DNA of 64,000 nt from Microcebus murinus (lineage: Eukaryota > Chordata > Mammalia > Primates > Cheirogaleidae), in contig NC_134112.1 in the NCBI RefSeq assembly GCF_040939455.1, positions 63,381,001 through 63,445,000 of the forward strand, given 5' to 3'. Both the position numbers and the translations under genes were made by a program. The notes below the pieces were generated by a model. It was not told the origin of the DNA, made no database searches, and saw nothing but the letters and a program-made list of their open reading frames with translations. Shown piece by piece: positions 24,926 through 37,679 of this stretch. Numbering within the stretch: position 1 is the stretch's first letter; each line of letters starts with the position of its first letter.

Positions 24926-26295
24926 AAAAGTAATAATTCTTGGGAATAATATGATATTTTTATAATGTAAATATCATCCTGAATTGTGTTTTCAAAGAAG
25001 TGAATATCTTATCATCTTGTTTTGTTAAATGAAAAAAAGAAGAGACAGAGTGAATATCCACTTACAGTAATACCTGAATAAATTAAGACAAGACATTCCC
25101 ATGACACTATTTATGGTAAAATGGCAAGTACTGACCAAGAACTAAACCACAAGTCAAGAATTAAAGATCTAATCCTAAATTTTATAGGCCATGAAACCCT
25201 GGACAAGGAATTTCCTGGGCCTCAGTTTGCTCATTCATTAAGTTGGGATCTCCTTTCTGGATCAGTATGAATTTCAAATGAAATATTTGTAAAATCCCTT
25301 TTAAAAATGAATGTTTTACTTCAATGCAAGGTACTGTAATCAGAAATTTTATTAGATAACCAGAGGAAACAAAGGGATATATTGCCACAATGCTCATTTC
25401 TTTCCTACTTTACTTCACCAAGTCCCCTTTCCTTTACTGACTCCACTCCAAAAAGGTGAATATACAGCCTTGGTACATTTTGCTTGATATTAATCTATTA
25501 CATTAGGATAACACAGACTTTGGTATCACTTATTTTAAAACAATAAGCTGAAATCTGAGGTTTTGGCATCTTAAATAAAAGACTATAATAACTTTTATTC
25601 TTGCTTATGGGATATTTTCTGCTAAAGATATAAAATGCTGGTGCTTGGAAGTTAATCGAATGTGTTTTTCCTATGTGACAGGTGCTCTTTCAGATACTTA
25701 AGCCCCACTATTGAGAGAAGTAGTATAAGATTTTAACATGTACTTTACATGCATCTTTTATTTTTTTATTTGCTATCTGTCAATGTATTATTTATATTTA
25801 GATATACATTTTAATATGCATTTAATAGGTATTTCTAAACTATAACAGAACTAGGCATTCCTCATAGGCATTCCTGAAACTCTTGCTTTCCTATAATGGT
25901 GGTATACTAAGTATTTTTTTCATTGTAGTAGCTGAAACTGCCTAAACCAATATCTATTTTTACCTTCTTCATAATTAACCAAACTCTAATTTTATTCAAG
26001 GCAGTAAGATGCCCAGATAAATAAATCTCCTTTTGTAGCTAAATATGTCCATGGGACATAGTTCATATGCAAGAGGTAGCCAATTAGATATATGTGCCAG
26101 TCTGTCAAGAATTTCTGGGAAAAGTTTTACTTTTTTGGGTAGTCAATACCTCTTCCTTCTTGCACTTCTATCTTTTTCCTACCTACAAACTAGATTCAAT
26201 GCTTGAAGGTACAGCAATCTTATTAAGGCTCTACCAATAAAAATAAAAATAGTAGAGTAGAAAAAGAGAAGAAACTTAGTTTCTTAACGTCATTC
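24926..26295. other. COG5 intron with a MIR fragment
   Basis: A MIR-like segment lies at about 25150-25330 ('cctgggcctcagtttgctcattc'). The remainder is AT-rich sequence without a recognised feature. Confidence 0.5.
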
Positions 26296-26825
26296 TTGAG
26301 CAGATACAACACGGAAGGAAACCAAAATATGTCATCCCAAAATATGACTCTTTGACATAAATATCTTTTAGCTAACAATAATTAAGAAGCAGCAATTAAA
26401 GGAAGGACTCTTTCTATCCTCCCCTTTTTTCTGCCAAAAGACAGGCTATAAATTCTCCTTTACCAGAGACAACTCTTATCAGCTCAGAGACAGCACCAGA
26501 GGAATCTGCAAACAAATCTTACTCCATTAGTATACTCCCATAAATTTACCTTCCCACAGTTTCCCAGCCTCAGGGAGCCTAAAACTGCTTTCCTTTGTCT
26601 TGCCACTTCTCTAAAATTTATTATTCTTTGTTAAAGATGTTACATAAGCCAGAAGTTTTAAGCCCTTGCTTGATTTGAGTTACCTTTCATTGAAGTTTTC
26701 TACTATGAAAGGTGCACTGCAGACATTAACAAACTCAGTTGTTTTTCTTTTACCAATCTGTCTTTTGTTAAACTACAAACTTATAAGGATTGAGGAGAAA
26801 TTATATTTCCTCCCCTATACCATCA
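26296..26825 (+). mobile_element. solo LTR, class I ERV-type
   Basis: The order 'ccaaaatatgtcatcccaaaatatgac', 'gacaggctataaattctcc' (TATA-like), 'gccacttctctaaaatttatt', 'cattaacaaactcag' matches an LTR with U3, TATA and a polyadenylation region. No internal viral genes flank it. Family name uncertain. Confidence 0.6.
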
Positions 26826-27029
26826 CTGGATTATTACATGAGAAAAACACACCTGTTACTTTTAAGCCACTGTATGGCAAAGTTTATGTCATTCACAGCC
26901 AAACAAACAGTACTTACGACTAAGTAATTATAAACCATGATTTAAGTGCTTGAAAAGAAAAGATCATAAGAAGGAAAATAATTTAAATCAGAAAGTCAGA
27001 AACAGGGTTTATGAGGGAAATAAATACCT

Positions 27030-27660
27030 TCTTGTTCTACCAGAAACCTGGCTCTCCTCCTGCAACCCCTCAGGTGATGAATGTTTTTTTTATTTAGCCC
27101 TTCTATCAAATGCCTGGAGGTTAGGTTGTTTTCCACTGTTCTTCTTACGATACTATCAGACCATTCTCCCACCATCCTCCCTAAGAACTCCAGCTTTGAA
27201 TTTCGTGTCTTCGAATTATGCTATTCATTACTACTTCCTGACCTCCTTTCCTCTACTGATCTTATTATATTCAACCCAATTGCTGCTACCCAATCCTATG
27301 TGGTACCCATAGGCCAACCCATCCATTTCGTACACTGGGTTCTACCACCTCGCACCTCATCAAGGACATCTTCCAGGAATGCTCCTCTCTCGCTCCTACA
27401 TCATCAATTTTTCTCTTCTCTACTGAATCATCCCATCAGCAACGCGATTTCTCAAGCTTAAAAAAAAAAAAAAACACCTTTGGAATCGACATCCAGTGAC
27501 TACTAGTTTCTCTGACGCACTTTACAGCAAGCAAAATTCCTCAAATAAGTTGTTTATATTCTATCTAAAATTACTCTTCCCATTCTCTCTTGAACCCACT
27601 GCAAATAGGCTTTCACACCTACCACACCACCTAAACTGCTCTTTTCTAAATACATTTCTT
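27030..27660 (+). repeat. ancient interspersed repeat, family uncertain
   Basis: 'cattctctcttgaacccactgcaaa' and 'cacctaccacaccacctaaactgctc' belong to a common old mammalian repeat that I recognise but cannot name securely. The overlapping 120- and 126-codon open frames here derive from it, are T/C-rich, and are unlikely to be genes. Confidence 0.45.
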
Positions 27661-27874
27661 TTTTGTTGTTATTCTAATGTGTCTTTTTATTTAAAAAATT
27701 ATATTTCTAACTTTATATGTAGTGTTTAGAAAAACATAATTTTTATAAATTGATGTTTTTTCCAATTTGGTGAAATTATATTATAATAATTACCAGATTA
27801 TAACCATTAAATATATTTAATTAACTATATAATTATTACATAGAAGAATTAATTATAATAATAGATTATAATCA

Positions 27875-28270
27875 AAAGATCCTTTTGAGTTTTCTAAGTA
27901 GACTATTATGTCATCTGCAAATAAAGACAATTTTGTTTCTTTCCTCCCAATTTTCTACTGTTTTCTTTCCTTGTCCTACTAATCTGGCTAAGATCTCTAG
28001 TATAACATTGCATAAAAGTAGCAATGGTGAATATGATGTTTGTTTTATAGATATTCACAGATTAAGGATGTCCCTTACTATTTCTTATTACTCTAAGTTT
28101 TTAATTTTAAAAAGATGTTGAATGTACTAAATACCTTTTCTCTATTGGAATGTTGTTTTTTAAAACTGTACATGTAATTGATTATTCTTCTTATGCTGAA
28201 TTAAATTTGCATCCTCAAATAAAACTAACTTTCTTGTGATGTTGTATCTTCTTTAAACATTGCTAGATAT
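27875..28270 (-). mobile_element. L1 ORF2 fragment, antisense
   Basis: Reverse L1 ORF2: 'tatgtcatctgcaaataaagacaatttt' (the reverse-transcriptase catalytic region), 'agtagcaatggtgaatatgatg', 'gaattaaatttgcatcc'. Confidence 0.75.
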
Positions 28271-28790
28271 CTTACTATTCCCCCTCACTCCAAAAGGCAG
28301 GGTTTGGAAGGTTTGGATTTACACCCCAAGGCTAGAGTTTTCTAGGTTCTCAAATTCAAGTATCCATATGCAGGTCATCCAACACAGGAGGAAAACTGTT
28401 TCTTCATTTATCCACAAGGTTTCCAGAAAGTGAAGTTTATAGTGGTAGGGCCAGGAAAAAAATTCTGAACTTTCACACATTCGTAAAAATCACCATAGTG
28501 GTAAACAGATTGAAACTTGTGAGGCATTCTCCCTCATAGTGAGAATGGGTTGTACTTTTCCAGGATCTGAAAGACTGGGCAAATTGCAGAAGTTCTGTGC
28601 CAAAATGATATTTCAAAAATGAGACAGATTGAAAAAAGGAGGTTGAGGAGAAAGAGGAGAGCAGGAGTCTAAGTCTGGTAAGGTGAACTGCAAAGGGCAG
28701 AGGCAGGCCTATACTTTTGCTGGGGAGGAGCTCAGCTTCCAGGACCATTGTCATCAACAGACACATGGGTGACCAAAACATATATCCTCA
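28271..28790. other. unassigned block, GC-richer than its flanks
   Basis: Contains a 102-codon antisense frame (28473-28781) with no recognisable domain. It lies between L1 and L2 sequence and is most likely an unrecognised old element. Confidence 0.35.
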
Positions 28791-29095
28791 GCCTCAAAAT
28801 GCCCCATGAATCTCCTGACTCATATATCATCATCTCTTGGGTAGCTAGAACGCATTTCAAATATAACGTCCAAAATAAAATTGTTTTTTTCCCCTGGAAA
28901 ACTGCTCCTCACTCAGTATTCTCTGTATCAGTAAATGGTACCACATATGAATTTACTTGTCAGTCGCATAAAACATTTTTTTAATCTCCTTGAGAGCAGA
29001 AATTTGGCTGTTGTATCTCTAGTGCTTAGAGTAATATGAGGACACAGAAGAACTTCAGTATGTACTTGTTTGAATGAATTAATTACAAGAAGATT
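28791..29095 (+). mobile_element. L2 3' fragment
   Basis: 'ctcctgactcatatatcatcatc', 'aacgtccaaaataaaattg', 'ctccttgagagcagaaatttggctg' and 'gtttgaatgaatta' follow the order of the L2 3' end. Confidence 0.6.
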
Positions 29096-29295
29096 AATTC
29101 TTATAAGTCTTAATTCTGAACTCTTCAGCAGAAATCAGTAAAAGAATTAAAACTTTCAGCCGCTATAGGGTAGTCTAGTTTTAGTCCTTTTTCTTGGTAA
29201 AAGAAGCTAAGAAGGGTGTTGCAATATAATAAAAAATAAATATTTGGTCTTTGTGCTAAATTCCTGGCACAGCTCCTAAAACCTTTGGAATCTCT

Positions 29296-29985
29296 AGGGT
29301 GATTTTATATGCTAATAAAATGACTGTTAGCACCAGGATGGGGGCTGGTCACCAGACAGATGGATACATGATTACAAGATTAGAACTTTCCCTTCTCCCA
29401 ACTTCTGGGGAGGGGAAAGTTGGTAGAGGGAGGCTGGAAATTGATTCAATCACCAATGCCAATAATCTAGTCAATTATGCATATGTAGGAGTCTCCATAA
29501 AAACTCAAAATTAATGGGGTTCAGAGAGCTCTGAGTTGAAGAATGCATCAAAGAGCTGAGAGGTTGACCCACCAGAGAGGGCATGGAAGCTTCATGTCCC
29601 TTTCCCCACACTTTGCCCTAAATATCTCTTCCATTTGGCTATTCTTGAGTTGTATTCTCTATAATTAACTAGTTATAAAAACTTAAGCACTTTCCTGAGT
29701 TTCGTGAATCAATCTACTGAATTATCAAACCTGAGGAGGGAGTTCTGGGAACCCCCTGAATCTACAGCCACTTGACCAGAAATACTAATGACAACCTGGA
29801 ACTTGGTAAATATCAGCTGAACTGGGGATAGACTTGTGGGACTGACTGCTTAACCTGTGGAATCTGCTGCTAACTCCAGGTAGATAGAGTCAGAATTGAA
29901 TTGAATGAAGGACATCCATCTGGTAGTGGAGAAGTGGTACTGGAAAAGATACCATACATTTGGTGTCAGAAATGTTGTGAGTAAA
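29296..29985 (+). mobile_element. ancient LTR-like repeat
   Basis: 'ggagtctccataaaaactcaaaa', 'gagagggcatggaagcttcatg', 'cctgaggagggagttctggg' and 'ctccaggtagatagagtcagaattg' form a widespread mammalian LTR-type repeat. Family name not certain; no viral gene is visible. Confidence 0.55.
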
Positions 29986-32029
29986 AACAGTTCAGATGTG
30001 TACATACATATGCTCACCATGGAGTGGAGAGGAAAAAGGGGTAGAAAAATAGAAAGAAGAGTCATTTCTCTTATTAATTAGCCTCCCCCCCATACACACA
30101 GACACACAGTAGGCAAAATATATATTTGGGACCATGATAGTTGAACCTAGAATTGCTTTAACAAGAATACAGTCTTACTGTACACAGTAAGCACACAGAG
30201 CGGAGATTCATCATGTAAATACTTCATTCAAAGCAGATTCTGATAAGCAGATGAAGAGAAAACTGAATGCTAAAACTGAGAGGGCTTTGCCATTAAGGAC
30301 AAAGAATTTATCCACAGGGAATTGAGGACTGCCAAAATGCTATCTCATTTTCTATATCTTCCTTAGATTTAGAGCAACCATCTATTTCACAATTTTACCT
30401 AAGTGTGTTCTGTTAACCTTCAATTGACCACTGAATAGATCCTTAACTGTGTTTAGTTGCTAAGAAAGAGAATATTACCAGTTAATGCACCTATTTTCCA
30501 ATACCAAACTGCTTTCCTCAAGGTTCTAAGTAATAGCAGCTTATAAGAAATTAAACATACCCCTCTTTTTAGTCTCATCCTTCAACCTATCTTCAAGAGT
30601 ATACAATGTTTCTAATTTTGAGCCTTTCCAGAATTCCGCAGAGTGACATGCTTCCTGGCTTTCCCCTCTGAAGATATTTACATTTCCACCTTCTGCACTT
30701 TAATAAATCAATTAACCCTCATCTATCTGCTCTCCACATTCCAAAATTTTGTTAATTTCTCTCCTCTGCTGTATCTCTTCTTGGATTCTTTGTCCTTGTG
30801 GATTTACACCTTTTTAGCCCTTCAGTGTCATTTTAGTGAACTTAAAGGAAAAAGTAGAAATAAAGGTGTGCATTCAATTCGATATGTACAACCAGTAATC
30901 CAGAGTTTACATTTTAGCCAAACTAGAATATGAATTATTCTCTTCTAACTCCAAATGCTTATACCTTCCCAATTCCCCCAAACATCCCAATAAAATCTCA
31001 TCTTTCCATACTCAGTTCCAGTGTGAACTCTACATAATATCTTTTCTAATCTTCCAATCTGTAAATAATTTATCTATCTTCTGAATTTTCACAGCATATT
31101 ACTTGTATCTTTTCTGGCATTTACTTACACCATATGTGCTAAATTTTAATGACTAATGCTCAAAAATCTCCCCCACTCCCCAGAGTTATTCACTTCACTA
31201 AAACATTTTAAATTCCATCAATCTGGGAATGATTTAGTAACATAGGTTAACTTTTAAAATACAAATATTCCTCAAAATAATAAACCTATCAGTATGCATT
31301 AGTTTAATAAGACTCTTTTCCTTCTATCACAAACTGATTCATGAGCCAAGCAAATGTCACGTCTCATAGATAAGGAAAGAAAATCTTACATAATTTCAGG
31401 AACTAAGCATCTGGCCTTGACTAAAGAGAAAGCACAATATGGCTGTACATGCTATAAGTGCAGGTATTTAAAAAAAAACAAACTCTTCACATACTTATAT
31501 ACATGCACTCAAGGTAAGCATCAGGCCAACAGCATGTCAACTATTATCTCTCCCTACATTCATATATATGCCTCAGGCTACATGTTATCTTCTAGAAATA
31601 CAGTCTCACCTAAGGTTTAAATGAATTTCACCTAAAAAAAATAAAGTGCATAGGAAAAGCGAAAGTTATATCATGCAATTTGTCACCAAGAGAGAGAGAA
31701 TTTAGGGTTACAGACTATTTGAGTAGATGGCAGACCCAATAATATGCTATAACAGAGGTGCTTCAGAGAATACAAATGTGAGATTTTAAAAGCTCACCAG
31801 TAAAAGAGAACAGGATCTAAAAATACAGTTTGGAAAATATTGTAGTAAAACAGCTGACCTTGCATTATACCTCTCTAGTTCCTTAATTCATACTTTCTGA
31901 GCTTGAGAGGGGTCTATAATATCTTTAAAAGATGCAGTATCAAGAGTATTCCTTTCCTGCAGGTTCACAAAAAGAGAGTAAGTTATAGTTCTCAAATTGT
32001 ATTACCTTTACATTAAAAAAAAAATATTT
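29986..32029. other. COG5 intron with an L2 fragment
   Basis: L2-like text at about 30960-31145 ('ctcatctttccatactcagttccag', 'ttttctggcatttacttac'). The other open frames here have no recognisable product. Confidence 0.45.
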
Positions 32030-32520
32030 ACTTCAGAAAAAACAACCCACCGAATAAGAGAAAATATTTGCAGAAATAACCCAAATGTCCATCAACTGAT
32101 GAACAGATAAATAAAAGGTACATATCCATCCATGGAATATTATTTTTCAATAAAAAAAGAATGAAATACCGACACATGCTACAACATGGAAGAACCTTGA
32201 AAACATACATTAAATGAAAGAGCCAGTCACGAAAAATCACATATTATATTATTCCATTTATATGAAGTGTCCAGAATAGTCAAATCACTGAACACAGAAA
32301 ACAGAATATTGCTTGTCTAGGGTTGCATGGTTTAGCAGGGGAAGGAGAGTGCTAATACATATGAAGTTTTTCAGGGAAATAATGAAAATGTATTAAAACT
32401 ATAATAGACTGTGGCTATGACTGTACAATTCTCTGAATATACTAAAAACCACTGAATTATACACTTTAAATGGGTGAATTACATGGTATGTTAATTACAC
32501 CTTAATAAAGCTATTTAAAA
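32030..32520 (+). mobile_element. L1 3' end, sense
   Basis: 'ccaaatgtccatcaactgatgaac', 'ggaatattatttttcaataaaaa' and 'aattatacactttaaatgggtg' then 'taattacaccttaataaagc' mark the end of an old L1. Confidence 0.8.
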
Positions 32521-35059
32521 AATTACCTCTGGCCAAAATGATATCTCCAATGTAATGAAGTGTTATGATAGAGGAGAGACCTAAAATTATCCTGCTAATA
32601 AAAAAATGAAAAAATGTGAATAGCCTTGCTGATAGTACAAAAATATTTTTTTTTGTTAAAATACTTCTCTTATTTTGTGCTTAATTCAATCTCTTCCTCT
32701 TTCAGGGTAGTTTAGAATTTCCCCTCATGTTCATGTGCCATGAAGAACTTATGCCAACTGGCATAATTATGTCCCTACCCATCCCACTCACAGTCTCTGC
32801 TACAGCCAAACTGATATTATTTCATATTTTATCATCTTCTAGGTGAAATATAAATGAGATGTCTAGTAAGATGGGCAGAAAGCAAGGGAATCACTAGACT
32901 GATTTATTGGTAGGAGTCTACAGTTTCTGTACAAATTAAATATTTCAGATTCAGTTACTTTAGCAAAAATGAATTAGCGGTTTGCTTCAAACAATCCTAA
33001 CAGACTGACTGTTACAAGACACAGATCTAAACAGGACCACCTCCATCACTGTAAATATGGGTAGAAAAATGGGCAACTCATTTATCCCTTTGGTTCTGGT
33101 TCTTAATCTTCAAAATGAGGATAATGAGTTAACTGGTCTCTATTGTTCCTTCTAGTTCGGTAAGTCCCTATACTCTGTACCATCCTCTAGTCTATCAAAC
33201 GCTTCAACAATTCTCCTGCCCTCAGTAAACTGGTTGGTTGCAGGCTAGAGCAGCAAGTTAATCATAAAATTTATTTTTAAAATACAGTCTAAATTATTCA
33301 AGTTTATTTTTATAGAGTTTAAATTATTCAAGTCCATCTTATTATCACTCTTAGCAATAATTAATAGTAAAAAGTCAGCCATGTAAAGTAGTACAGGTCA
33401 AACAGTTCAGGATTTTAAAGCTACAAGCTCAAAGACTAAATCAGTGAGATCACTGCACATTCCTTACGTTGCTTTCTCCACTCGGTCCAACTCTATGTTT
33501 CAAAATTATACCTGTTCATTTCATCCCCCACTCATTTCATGAAACTTGCTCTGACTCTTCAAACCAGATGGTCTCTTCTGCACCTTCACAGCATGTTATT
33601 AATACCTCTTTTTGAATATCGACCATATTAAAGTTATTTTTATAATTCTCTTGGCTTCACTCACTCCAAATATTCAAATACTATACAATATAAACTCTAG
33701 AGAGCAAGGGCTATGCCTCCCTCGTAATATTGGAATAGCAATTTCCCCATAAGAAACACATCAAAATTGAATAGAACAAAACAACTGAAAATACAATTTT
33801 AAAAAGCACTAGTCACAAAGAGTATTTCTTTTTGGCTTGTGACACACATACCTTGAAAATTACTTACAACTCTGGCACTAATAAGTAGAAATAGAGCTAA
33901 TAAATACTCATGGAGTAAAAAAAAAAAAAAGAACCACACTTCATAGGTCTTATTTGTTAAATTTCCAAAAGCTTGACTGAGAGACAATAGCATAATTACT
34001 CAAGATACAACTAAAGTAGCTCACATACTAGCCACAGAATACTTAAGATTGTTAAATTTTTCTATACTTATGGTGAGTTCACACAAACAGAAAGCAATTC
34101 TTCAGTATACAGCAACTGTTTGCATACGGGCCTACTGTTAATTCCATTTTGGACTTGGCTCTTAAAAGATGAACTGGAAAAGTGCCTAACAATCAGAAAC
34201 TGGCTAGCAAGTACTTTCATTTATTCCACTATTCCACAAATTGTTCTAGTTCATTCTTTAGTGCAAATAGAACAGTCTTGGTACCACAATATAAGGTGTA
34301 AATCAACAATATTAATTATGATAACTAAAAAGAATGGTATATGTTAAAAAGTATTTAAATATTTGAATAGTGGTCATATCGCCACATCAATCATTCAACT
34401 AATGTTTATTGAGTAATAATATGCTAAGCACCATGCTAAAAGACACACCAATGAACAAAAGAGACACTTATACCTATGGGTACAAGTGCTAAAAACGTCA
34501 AAAGTACATAAACACAGGATCACTTTGTATAGCTACACAGACTACCTACTGCACAACTTTACAAGTGCCCTTCATATAGTCTACATTGAGAAGAGTGCCC
34601 CTTGCAGTAGCGGTACCACTCAGCAATCCTTCCAAGAACCCTTCTGCTATAATCTGTATAATTGCAGAGAGAGAAGCTATGTTCATATGACGTGACCAAA
34701 CTTGACTGGTTCAAGAATAATCACCTAAGCTAAGACAAACCAGTGATAGTCTTCTATCTTCAATCATTGAAGAAATCCTTGAATTTCTCAAAAATACCAC
34801 AGTATCCATAATCTTCAAATAGCACATTCAAAAATAGAAAGTGCTAGGACCTTTAAGAAATACCTTATTTGCTTGAACTAGCTTAAGTCAATTTCTAGTA
34901 CAGACATATAAAACTAAGTTCAACTAATTTCAATTTTGAAGGAATAACCTCAATTTTAGAAAGGCTAAATAACTTGCTTAAAATTACACTGCAGACCTGG
35001 TTCTCTACATGGCTAATGAGGTAATATGGAACTGAGTTTGTCATCTTAGGCACACATGT
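32521..35059. other. COG5 intron with MIR and L2 remnants
   Basis: A MIR-like piece at about 33065-33180 and an L2-like piece at about 33530-33715 ('catgaaacttgctctgactcttc'). Otherwise unassigned. Open frames up to 91 codons show no domain. Confidence 0.45.
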
Positions 35060-35470
35060 ACTTGTGGTAGCCAGCCTCCAACATGATCCTCCAAGGGTCC
35101 ATGTGTCCTGGCAATCATTCTTCTGTGAAGTATAATTTATGATTACCTCAGGGTTGGTCAGTGTGAACAAGAGGTTATAGCAGACATGGTAGCATCTGAG
35201 ATTTCACTATAAAAGGCATTATGACTTCTATAGTGTACCCATAGGATCTCACTGCCACTCTCTCTCCACTCACACTAGGCCAAATGACCTGCCATGCTGT
35301 GAGCAGCCTTATGGAGAGGCCTTCATAGTGAGGAACTGGGGCCTACCAACAACCATGTGAGTGAGCTTGAAGTTGCATCCTGCAGCACCAGTCAAGCCCT
35401 GACAGCTTCACAACCTCATGAAAGGCCCTGAGCCAGAACCACCCGGCTAAGGTGCTTCTGCATTAGTTGC
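35060..35470 (+). mobile_element. ancient LTR fragment
   Basis: 'tggtagccagcctccaacatgatcc', 'gtgagcagccttatggagaggcc' and 'gagccagaaccacccggctaag' belong to a common ERVL/MaLR-type LTR. Confidence 0.55.
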
Positions 35471-35489
35471 TTGCATGAGTTGCATTAGA

Positions 35490-36070
35490 TGCTTTGCATT
35501 AGTTAGCTATTGCTGCCATGACAAATTATAACAAAATTAGTGCCTCTAAATGATACAATTTATATCTCATAGTTCTATAGGTTAGAAGTCTAGTGGGCTC
35601 AACTGGCTTTCTCTGCTGTTTGTTACTAGTTGGAAATCAAAGTATTGGTTGCCTACATTTCTTACTGGAGGCTCTAGAGGAAGAATCTGCTTCTAGACTC
35701 ATTCAGGTTTCTGACAGAATTCAGTTCCATGTTGTTGTAGGACTGACTTCCCTCTTTCCTAGCTGCCTGTTAGCCGGGGGATCTTCTCAGCTTCTGAGGG
35801 TACCCATATTCCTTGATTCATAGCCCCCTACTTCCATCTCACACTTAGAATCTGTCTGAACATCTTTCTGCCTCATCTCTCTGATGTCAGCTGGGAAAGG
35901 TTCTCTACTTTTAACAGCTCATGTGTTAGACTAAGCCCACCCAGACAATCCAAAATCATCTCCCCATCTCAAAATCCATAATCTTAATTTATATTTTCAA
36001 AGTCTTTTTTGCCAGGTTTTGGGAAATAGGACATGGGCATCATTAGGGAGCTATTATTCTGCCTGCCCTA
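35490..36070 (-). mobile_element. ancient LTR-type repeat, antisense
   Basis: 'ttagctattgctgccatgacaaatta', 'ctcatagttctataggttagaagtc' and 'ggagctattattctgcctgcc' are reverse complement of an old LTR-type repeat. The 76-codon open frame inside is not a gene. Confidence 0.55.
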
Positions 36071-36639
36071 GCCCCAGAAACAGTGTAATTTCATGATTGT
36101 CTATTGTTTTAAACATTTTTGTTACATGTCTATAGGTAAATAATACACATACCAAGAAGAAAAGTGCCCTGAAGTTATTAACCTATATATATATAAGGTG
36201 TTCAATATATCACTTATTTACATACATACACATACACCCCTGATAGGCATGATACTATAGACATTATAGCATTTTTCATACAATATCTCATTAAATTCTG
36301 TCAATAGCAATATATTATCTATTAGATGAAACTCTGAGTTATTGGTAGAGCTTAGATTAAATCCCAGTTACTTAGAATACAAGCTATATTATGACTCCTA
36401 TATTTCTCTTTTTCTTTTATAATCTATAGGTTTAAGTTACAGTATTTCAAGAATCAGATTTTTATTCTAAAGTCTTCAAAAATGATTTTCAACACATTTA
36501 TTTTCTTTTTAGTGATCCCCCTCAATAAAAACCATGGACTGCTTTATTGCTGAACCTGACAACTGAAACTGCTTTTTCACTAAAAGGGGCATATGGAAAA
36601 TGTAATTACACTAATGTTCACCTTGATCTCAGTCCTTGT
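36071..36639. other. COG5 intron, nothing recognised
   Basis: AT-rich, with a short (AT)n near 36185. No gene seen. Confidence 0.5.
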
Positions 36640-37679
36640 AATTGGTAATTGTACTAAACTGTCTTGCTGAGGTCACCAAATACTTTTTGTTGTTGTTGCG
36701 TTAAATCCTAAGGCCACTTTTTAATTATTATCTTATTTGAAGTCTTATCTTATTTGACTACTTCATTCTTAAAATACTATCTTTTCTTAGCTTCTATCAT
36801 ATAACACCATCCCACCTCTCTAGCTATTTCCTCTTAGTCACCTTTGTGGCCTTTTCTTCCTACACTCGTCTCTTATATATTAGAGTTGCTCAGGATCAGT
36901 CTTATTTCCACTCTCTTTTTAAAGGATTCAACTCCATATTTTTTAATATTCAATTACCATCTATATGTGGCAACTCTCAAATCTGTATCTTCTGCCCCTT
37001 TCTCTGGACTTCAAATCCACATATACAAGTTCCTATTAGATATCCATACTTGGATGTCCAATAAATAAGCACCTTAAATCAGTATGTCCCAGAATATAGC
37101 TGATCCTTGAACAACATGAGTTTGAACTCTACGGGTCCATTCATGCACCGGTTTTTCGAAAATCTTTTGGAGATTTGTGACAATTTGAAAACCCATGTAG
37201 TCAGACCACATAGCCTAGACATATGCAAAGAATTAAGAAAAAGGTATGTTACAATGCATAAAATATACGTAGATACTAGTCTATCATTTACTACCACAAA
37301 ATACACACAACCATACACGGAAACATTTGTAGTCAAGAGAAATGTAAACAAACATAAAGATGCAGTATTAAATCATAACTGCATAAAATCAACTAGCACA
37401 AATTTTACTAGTGTAATAATTTCACAGCCACCTCCTGTTGCTATTGCAGTGAGTTGCAATGATCCCCTTAAAACACCACCCAACTAATCATCTCCATGTC
37501 AGCCCCTAGTCTTTCCAGTGAATTGTGTATCACAGTAAGTGTGATCTCTCATGGATCTCACATAATTTTCAACACATATTTTTCATTATGTTTAGTGCAA
37601 TACCATAAATCTTGAATAACACCATGGGACCCATACAAAGTGCCATCTAATTATGTTGGAAGTGCTCCCATGAAGCAGA

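Noticed and set aside
26950..27461. Overlapping 120- and 126-codon frames
   Set aside because: They lie in an old T/C-rich interspersed repeat, and two frames being open at once reflects composition, not coding.
28473..28781. 102-codon antisense frame
   Set aside because: No recognisable domain or exon boundaries; kept only as an unassigned block.
30080..30120. Possible CA-rich regulatory motif
   Set aside because: Short low-complexity text with no supporting context.
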